From Archilochus colubris (Eukaryota > Chordata > Aves > Apodiformes > Trochilidae), in the NCBI GenBank assembly GCA_023079485.1, contig CM041083.1, positions 172,105,480-172,169,479 of the forward strand: 64,000 nucleotides of DNA. The letters are read 5' to 3'. The notes beneath the pieces are model-generated. The model was not told the origin of the DNA and did not search any database. It saw only the letters and a program-made list of their open reading frames with translations. Shown here one piece after another: positions 55,637 through 64,000 of this stretch (position 1 is its first letter; every line of letters begins with the position of its first letter). Made by a program: the position numbers and the translations under genes.

Positions 55637-58600
55637 GCTCTTGACAGCCTTGAGTGATCCTGGATTTGTGTGGCAAACCTGGTACAGTGTTCCACAGGGG
55701 GACAGAAAAAGTCCTTGTAGCCCTAGGGGTGTGGTAGTAGAATGGCTTAAGGGCACTGCCATCAACAGCTGCTGCTCCCTTCTTTTTCCACATGCCATAG
55801 AGTTGAAGACTTGCTCTCATTTAGGTCAAAGGGGCAGCTTCCCTTACATTTCAGAAGTTCAAATAAGAAATATTTCACTGAAACTAAACACGTATAGGAA
55901 GGCTTTCCAAGCTTGCAAAGTTGTTTTGGCTAATGTGCTGTGCTCCTGTAGTGCTACTCTACTCTTTGGTGCTGTGCTCAAACACAAGTTGTAGTAAAAG
56001 GTGAAATGAATTTTCAGGTTGTCTTGTGTACCACATTTGGTCTGGTACTATAAGCCCGTATTTACTTTAAAAAAAACCAAAACAAACAAAACCCACCAAC
56101 AATGAAAAATGAGCAAGTTCAATATTAATATTATTGTAATAAATTTTTATAGTGCTTGTAAACCCAGTGTATGCACTGTTACATGAAGGTTATCAGTGGT
56201 GCACGTAGTATCGTGTAACTCAATTATTCATAAACCAATGTTACTGCTTGTAAAGGCACAGCTGTAAAGGCATTTTTTCTCTCTTTGGTTAAACAGTCTT
56301 ATGCAAAAGGACTTGTGCTATCTACTGCAGGGAAGCCAAACCCTGGCAGAACAGTATTTTCTTTGCCCTAAGTGGTTTTTTTTTAATCCAGTCATTTTCA
56401 TGGGATAGTGATGATTTTTGAAGCATTTTTAGTTTGTTCACCAGGATTTCTCTCTAAGCATGTGTATATACAGGAAGGAGTTTATTATGGTTGAGATGCA
56501 GAGTTGGGAGCCAGGAAATCTACTTCTGATTGTGCCACAGATTTTCTGTTCCAGTCCTGGCAGAGTTTTCTATGACTTTGTACTTTAGCTTTCCTCCACA
56601 TAAGAGCTGCTTTACTTCCTCACTGGAATGCAAGACCATCTTAATTGTTAAAAACTATTTTAAGTCCTTGGATGGGAAACCCTTTCTTAAATATGATATT
56701 GAGATAATTACAGTGGCCAGTGAGTATGATAAAAATACAGGGAAAGTAAAATTCTGTGTTTTTTTACGAGATGGCTGCCAAGCAGAAGGGTCTACTGAAT
56801 GACTTGACTAGAGTAAGTCTACTGGGAGCAGGTACAGAGAAAGCAGGGCTGGGAACTTCACCTTCTCAGCCACCTTTCAGGAGCTGCCTTCTAAGAAACT
56901 CCTAAACTGCAGTAAGCCTGTTCTGGTGAGTGATTTACTGCCTTCTTAAATTGCAGTGATGGTGTCTACCTATGGAGACAGTGTGAAGTAGTTAGCACAC
57001 TGAATTTTTCCCCCATAAGTTTTTTCCACTTTAGTAGGCAAGTCTTAAAATGAGGATTATGAGAGAGTGAATTGACTGTTTTTGTCTAGCCAGGCTAATA
57101 CCTCATGACTGTTGCATAGCCAGTTGAAGACTCCTCTGTATCAGGAAACTCATTAGCCCAATGCAAATGAAACTACTTGTACAAAGTACAAGTTAAAAGA
57201 ACTGTAAGTATTTTCCACTGAAAGTTTTACTTACCTAGAACCAGTTTTCCTGATTTGTTTTTGGTATACTAAATAGGTTCTAATACATAGCTGGCAAAAA
57301 TCTTTCAAATTTTTTAAAAAAGGTAGGAGAAGGTAAAATGTTTGGACTGAGTTTGTGAGGTTCTCTGAGTTAAAATAATTTATCTTTTGCAGTTGCTTAA
57401 AAAGGGAGAAGGAAGCTTGGAATAAAATGAGGATTCTTCATTCCTATGTATTTTAAATGCTTCTCTTTTCAGAATGGTTTCAGTTTCCTTTATAGGAAAC
57501 ACAACTGCTCCTCTCTGGCTTGTAGAGAGAATTTCCTTTTTTTTGTCCTCTGCTCTTGGACTCATAGGGCTTTTAAAACCCAAATATATATGTAATATAC
57601 ATACAGTCTCTCTGAATAAATTGAGCACAATGGACATAAAAATACATGCAGCAAATATGTCAGTCACACTTCAAGAAGTGCAATTTCCTTTATACACCTT
57701 ATTGTTACTAAGTGAAGTGAACTACTGAGGATACTATGTAAAAGGTGATACAGGCATAAAGGAAAACTGACTTGTGTTGGGTAATAATTTTTAAGCAACT
57801 AAGAGGCCAAAGAAATACCTGTTGCTTTCCTAACTGGTCACCTCTCCTTTTAAGTGCGGTTTTGGGTCTGAAGTGCTGCTGTTGGGACTGAGTTCAGAAG
57901 TCACAGTATCCCTTAATCTAACTGTAATCCTTCAGAGTACTTACAGGTCTACTTGAGGCTTTCTAAATCCTCTGATTTACAGGGAAACTTCTTAAAATAA
58001 TGAGAATATGGGAGAATCTTTAAAATTACTACTAGTTTGAGATTCTTGTTTCATTTTGTGTAAAACTATTATGTGTATGTGTAAAGCTATTATGAGTATG
58101 GTTTTGGGGAAAGTTGGCTATGTATAGTGATGGAATAAGTGCAGGACTATGTCCTGGAGTTTGTCATGCAAGTTCTGGAGATATTTTTAGACTATATAAT
58201 TTCAGAAAATGTTATATGTGTCCTCTGCTTCCATTTTAGAGCTTTCATTATTTGGTTTCTGTTGATCATAATTATTGTAGAACACGTTGAAGAAATATGA
58301 GATTTTTTTTTTAAGCATGGTGCTGTACATCTGAAAATGATTTTTGTGATAGCTCTAACAGAAATGTGCAGCATCTAATGGGGAAAGAAGGTTTCTTATC
58401 TCAAAGGTTCATTTAATGCTAATGAACACATTAGGCCTACCTGGAGTTATGTAAATGGATGTAATGGAATACACAGGTTGCTTGTTTACACTCGAAATAC
58501 ATAGCAGTAGTTACAGCAGTGTTTTAGGCCACTAACAGATGACTGACAAATACCTGCAAAAAGCTTCTTGACTTAAATTGTTTGAGTAAGTCATGGAAAG

Positions 58601-58733
58601 TCCCAGCAGCAGTTTTTGCTTACATTCAAAGATATTTTGATGTGCAGAGTAAGTTTTTCTGAGAATGCAATTAAAATAATATCCAGGGGGAGCAAGCAAT
58701 AATTGGATACGATATCATCTTCACGTCCATTTG

Positions 58734-58820
58734 TTATCTGATTTCAAATGGTGGCCCCCACGTTTATCTGATATGCACAGCATTAACAAGTAAGAAATGC
58801 CACACCTGCTTACCCCTCCC
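58734..58820 (+). promoter_or_regulatory. Candidate enhancer: paired GATA motifs, E-box, C-rich box
   Basis: The same 9-mer TTATCTGAT (reverse complement of a consensus GATA-factor site) occurs at 58734-58742 and 58764-58772, exactly 30 bp apart. It is followed by CACCTG (E-box, 58803-58808) and CCCCTCCC (KLF/SP-type, 58813-58820). Such a mix is typical of haematopoietic enhancers. The function here is a guess from motif grouping only. Confidence 0.3.
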
Positions 58821-61080
58821 TGCAGCCTCAAATTTAAATCCTTCATGTTCTGTTACAGACAGTGTGCATGGATATATACTTAGGCACTTGCCACTTTAAG
58901 CCTCTGCCCCTTTATATGGCTTCACTTTAGGGGAGAAATTACTTGGCACAAAGAACACAATCCCTATTTCCATTGCATCTTTGGAGTAGTTTAAGGTAAG
59001 ATGATTGAAAATGGTTCTGCTGCAGTATTTCTTGGAGGCCCAACTGTGTCTATAGTAGACAGTGGCATGGGGGTTGACTTTTTGTACCAGCCATCTAGAT
59101 AGAACTTGAGATGATGTTCAGAATTGTATTTTATAGCTTAATTCAGGGAGGTTTCTTTATGTATGTATTCCATGCATTAGAAATGTGTTAGATGATTATG
59201 ACATACCTTAAGTGTAACTGCTCTTAGAGCAGGCTTGTGAGGGGTTAGGTAACACCACATTTTTTCAAGCCTTAAGCTATAGGCTGAGTGGCTTGAAAGG
59301 ATTGGGCTAAATTGTGAAGTAAAAGGATTGAGAAGGTGAAGAGTTTGAAAAACAGACATTGTTTAGAGAGAAATGGGAAAGGACTGGTAAACAATCTTAG
59401 CAGCATCACTTTGAAAGGGTAGGAATAGGATGAATTTCTAATGCATTTCTAAAATGTTGGGTGGGAAGAGAGATGCCTTAATCACAACACAGAACCCAAG
59501 TTTCTGAACTCTCACTTGCACTTTTTTTACCTTTTAAAAAAAATACACATTTATTCAGTCACTCTGCAAACATGACTGACATAATGTCAGTATTTGGAAT
59601 TTCTCTATAAATTTATTCAGGAAATAAGTTAAATGGTTTTCTCTAAAAAATTCTGGCTCTACTAAAGCTTATGCTTTCTACAGCATAGAATTAGAAATTC
59701 AAAGTTTAATTGGAGTTGGCAAAAATTTACCAAATGTTCCATGATTAAAAATTCTTACTCAGTACTTTGTAATTGGAAAATATGACTGTTTAATGAAAAA
59801 ATAATAATTAATAAAATCAACAGCTAAGTTAAGCAAATACTAGGGTAGTAGGAAGGAAAGGTAAGAAGCTTCATGAACTATTTTGGAAGCTTTTTGAAGG
59901 ATGAAATAGGTCTGGAGAACAGAACTTGTTAGAATTACGTTTTTAATTTTTTTAGGCCAAAGGTTTTTTATTTTTTAGAGCTTTAGTTGGTTTTACCCAA
60001 CGTAAATTTTATAGCCAGGATTGAGGTAGGCTGGTTCCATGTCAAGATTACTGGTTAGCCATGTCCTTCTTGAGGATGTATCTCACTTTCATGCCGGATG
60101 ACTTGCAAACACTGCATCAGGTGCTTGCAGCTTCTTGCAGTTTTGGCTAAGTGGAGAACTCCATCTTTGTACTAGAGGATTTTAACCTCTGTTTGTCAGA
60201 GATACCACGAAGCCTGCAGTTACATTCCTATTCTTATTTTTATAAAGGATAACATTAAGAAGCTATTTAAAGAATTTACCATGATCATTCAGTAAGATTT
60301 ATGTGTATTCGTGTAGTTTAAAAAACCCCTATTAGTTTGGTATTAATTTGGTTTCCTTCACAAAAATGGAATGTAAGAAGTTAGGGGAAAAAAAAAGTTT
60401 CATAAGAGTTGCTCAAGTTGGTGAGCTAATTAGTAGAGATAAATACTGACAAGAAACTTCTTGTCAGGGGAGAACTGCTGCCAAAAAGCAGAACTTGGAC
60501 TTCATTGATGTGAAGACCTATTACTTTGTAAATGTCTAAGTCAGCAAATAACCTCTTTAAATTTTGCATCTTAAAATCATTTTAACAATTGTTTAGCATA
60601 TCGTTAGTAGTGGTAAACTGCTATTACAAGTACTTAGCTGACTTTCCCCCCCCGCAACTGCTCTTTCCTTCCAGCCCATATCCTGAAGTTATATGAAACA
60701 AATTCAGTACTTTATGAACTTATTTTAACATTTTTTACTGTATTTAGCAGTTGTATTTTCAGTGTGGCAATCAGCTACTACCTAGAAGGTAAAAAAGCAA
60801 ATGTCAGAACTTTGGAGGAGGGAAAAGGGATGTGCTTCGTGCCTGGTATATTAGAATTTTCTGCTGAAATCTTGAAAGGAACAAAGTTAGGGTCTCAGAT
60901 ACAGAAGATGTTATTTAGGAAAGACCACAAAGTTCCTACTTGTGCTTCTTACCTGTCTTTGTATTTCTTGAATTTATTGGGTTTTGACGGCGTTTTTATG
61001 ATCGATGTGAACAGTTGAAATGTGGGCTGTTGCTTGAAGCAATCCTATTGCTGTCCCTTCAGGCCTTTTCCTCTGCTTCC

Positions 61081-61891
61081 TGGACAGACTAGAGAGCTGG
61101 GCCGATTCCAACGGGATGAGGTTCAACAAGGCCAAGTGCCGGGTCCTGCACTTTGGCCACAACAACCCCATGCAGCGCTACAGGCTGGGGACAGAGTGGC
61201 TGGAGAGCAGCCAGGCAGAAAGAGACCTGGGAGTCTGGATTGACAGGAAGCTGAACATGAGCCAGCAGTGTGCCCAGGTGGCCAAGAAGGCCAATGGCAT
61301 CCTGGCCTGTATCAAAAACAGCGTCACCAGCAGGTCCAGGGAGGTGATTCTTCCCCTGTACTCAGCGCTGGTTCAGCCACACCTCGAGTACTGTGTCCAG
61401 TTCTGGGCCCCTCAGTTTAAGAAGGATGTAGAGGTCCTGGAACAGGTCCAAAGGAGGGCAACCAGGCTGGTGAAGGGACTCGAGCACAGGCCCTATGAGG
61501 AGAGGCTGAGAGAGCTGGGGCTGTTCAGCCTGAAGAAGAGGAGGCTCAAGGGAGACCTCATTGCTGTCTACAACTACCTGAAAGGAGGCTGTAGCGAGGT
61601 GGGAACTGGACTCTTTTCTCAGACGACCTTCAACAAGACAAGAGGACACAGTCTTAAGTTGTGCCAGGGGAGGTTTAGGTTAGATATTAGAAAGAATTTC
61701 TTCACGGAGAGGGTGATTAGGCTATGGAATGGGCTGCCCAGGGAAGTAGTGGATTCTCCGTCCCTGGAGACATTTAAAAAAAGACTGGATGTGGCACTCA
61801 GTGCCATGGTCTAGCAACTGCTCCGGTGGGTCAAGGGTTGGACTAGATGATCTCTGAGGTCCCTTCCAACCCGGCTAATTCTATGATTCTA
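61081..61891 (+). mobile_element. CR1 LINE 3' copy with intact C-terminal ORF (sense), youngest in window
   Basis: The element is truncated at its 5' end within the reverse-transcriptase coding region and ends at 61877-61891 with 'attctatgattctaa'. A single uninterrupted frame (61116-61814, 232 residues) covers the thumb/C-terminal part, including [52 protein letters not shown] and [17 protein letters not shown]. No catalytic domain is present, so it cannot move by itself. The open frame and CpG content suggest recent insertion. Confidence 0.95.
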
Positions 61892-64000
61892 ATTCTTCCC
61901 TTGTGCTGTGTGTATGTGCACCCTCAGCTGAATGGGGGGAACAGTTTGGTTTGAAAGGAATTCTAACAATTATTTTTTTCATAGTCCTGTGCTAACACTA
62001 AAGCAAGGGATGGAGCAGAAACTGTAGATACGTAACTTAGGGAAGCACCACCAGACTTAAAACTGATTTAAGCCAACTGTGCTGTAAATGTTATGACAGA
62101 GTGTTCAAGGCTTTCAAATCTTTATTGTTTTAACTCTTGGCCAGGCATTAATTTAGTATTGGTTAGTCCCTGAGGAGTTTAAAAGCCTCTGCAAAGCTGA
62201 AGAGTGATGTATCCATGCTTCTGGTTACCACCCTATAATTTATTTTCATGTAAATGGCTTTACATATATATATACTAATAAAAAAGCCTGATTAATTTTT
62301 CCACAAAGGAGGATAAAAATGAACAGCAATACAGACATACTATACATAGTCATGCTTCCCTTTGTGATGAAGAGGGATGGTATCTTTTTAAGGCAAATAT
62401 CTGATCTGGACTTGACTGAAGATGCTCTGAACTTCCTAGCTGATGTCAGGATGTTGGGTGCTTTGGGCCAACTGTCTTCAGTAATGGTTTGCATTTTTAT
62501 TGTCATGTTCAGTCTAAAGAGTCAGGTTGACCAATTTAGAGAGCTAGAAAATTACAGACAAATGTGCTTACAGGTACCTCATGTTACCTGCAGTTAAAAC
62601 AAGAAGTCTGGAGAGTTGGGTATTAGAGAGAGATAAATTCTGGTTCTTTGAGATTGTTGGGTGTGGGTCTAACTTGAGAAATACCTTTCTTTTTTTTTTC
62701 TTTTTTTTTTAGTGAGCCCTTTGTTTCTGTCCCTTAGCCTTTCCTAAAAATGATACTTAACTTCTGGTGGGAGAGACAAAGTCGGTGAGAGATCTGTATA
62801 ACTGGGACTGGAAACTTTAATTCATTTGGTCATGGCATGCATCTGCACTGTTACTCCTGCACAGATCTGTTGATCAAAATGCACTTTACATTGCTTGAGC
62901 TATAGCTGTGCTCAGGGCTGTTGGTGTAGTTGAAGTCTTTGTAAGAAGTGGGTTTTACTCTGGATCTACACATTGAGCCTGCTAAGCTTTAGTATGCACA
63001 GTGTGCTGATGGCAGGAAATGATCAAAGTAGAAAGTGTGTGAAAGTTTGAGAGAAATGTTTGAGCTGCAGTTCAGGTTTGTTTTTCTAGTGCAAATAGGA
63101 GAAGCTGTAAAATCCAACAGACTTCAAATTGTATTATATTCTACCTAATGTGTGAGCTTTACATGCTTCTGAGTTTGGGAGCTAAAGAAAAGCAACTGGG
63201 AGGGCTTCTCTAAGCCTGGTGGTTTCACACTCTATGGAGAGAGAGGAAAGCTTCCCAGTGATGTGAGCCTTCCTTCCTTTGCACATATATGTATATGGTT
63301 GTATGCAACTTCAGTAAAAGTGTTCAGATTTTTCAATTACATCATGCATGTCGTTAGTTCATGGCATGATCAAGTTTCAGAATTAGGATGATACCTTTTA
63401 AATCACTGATCAGTGACCTTCTATTTTGAAATTGCTAAAAGAGGTACCACAGCTTGGTTGTAGGACTAGCAGAAGGAGTTTGAAATACTTTTTGTTGGAA
63501 AACCTATTGGCAAAATGTAAGATTTCTGCAGCAATATGTTTCTGTAAAACTTCTTTTGAAAAGGCCAACTGAATTTAAAATATAAAAACCTTAGGAAGCT
63601 AATTTTGTTTTCCTTAAATTTAAGGAAGTAAAAGTAGGAGCAAAAGACCTTAATTTTTTCAAAATAGGATGTCAAATGCCATGGTTTCATCAGAAACATT
63701 GCAACTTTGATTCTGCTCTGTTTACAAAGGACCAAGAGTTTCTAACAGTAAAAATCCAGAGACCTTGAATAGAAAGGCACTTTGTTATTGAAGAATTTCA
63801 CCTTTTTCTTCTTGGGAAAACAGCAGGATATTTTTAGTTCAATGAGATCAAGAGAAACAGGTTTTGATTAATTGATAATTTAATGTACCTTCTCAGCTAA
63901 ATTAAATTTACTATTTTGTAGATAGGTGCTTAATGTCTCTGATTTATGAGTTCAAGGAGAGTCAGGTACCTTCTTTTCTGTATGTGTTGCATTTTTAAAT

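Larger units (their letters stand above)
52621..64000. other. RB1: RB1 intron 17, distal part (continues past the window)
   Basis: This is AT-rich intronic DNA with a 60 bp CR1 tail (55576-55636), a cluster of GATA, E-box and C-rich motifs at 58734-58820, and a CR1 copy (61081-61891). No exon 18 candidate is seen before the end of the window, so intron 17 is at least 27 kb. Short open frames show no similarity that I recognise. Confidence 0.6.

Noticed and set aside
1..64000. CRISPR arrays, prokaryotic operons, integrated viral genomes
   Set aside because: None is seen. The DNA is an intron-rich vertebrate locus with only CR1 LINE repeats.

Overview
The window is vertebrate nuclear DNA and almost certainly from a bird. 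All recognisable interspersed repeats are CR1 LINE fragments in both orientations. I saw no Alu, L1 or tRNA-SINE-like sequence and no retroviral LTR. The embedded receptor gene reads like avian LPAR6 (P2Y5/6H1). I cannot name the species.

The window holds the 5' two-thirds of the retinoblastoma gene RB1 on the plus strand. Seventeen coding exons, from the ATG at 6197 to the end of exon 17 at 37007, join into one open frame of 1662 nt (554 codons). Every intron is GT-AG, and every exon phase agrees with the human gene as I remember it. The exons cover the pRB N-terminal cyclin-like domain and almost all of pocket A. Exons 18-27 (pocket B and C-terminal region) lie beyond the window.

Layout: 1-5329 is upstream intergenic DNA with one CR1 copy. 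5330-6480 is a CpG island with a GC-rich minisatellite, two inverted CCAAT boxes, a conserved ETS/ATF/E2F promoter core, the 5' UTR, exon 1, intron 1 and the 5' flank of exon 2. 6521-37007 holds exons 2-17, with CR1 copies in introns 2, 3, 9, 10, 11 and 16. 37008-64000 is intron 17, which does not end in the window. It carries the intronless receptor gene LPAR6 on the minus strand (50868-51890), a CpG-rich patch (about 52320-52620) that is probably the LPAR6 promoter, three more CR1 copies and otherwise unannotated DNA.

The two genes are functionally unrelated: RB1 encodes a cell-cycle repressor of E2F and LPAR6 a lysophosphatidic-acid receptor. The nested antisense arrangement is, however, the conserved amniote layout. 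I found no undescribed multi-gene system. The points most worth a second look are the remodelled RB1 promoter and its minisatellite, the changed CDK/p38 site in exon 8, a possible alternative start just before exon 2, the LPAR6 promoter patch, and a paired GATA-motif cluster deep in intron 17.
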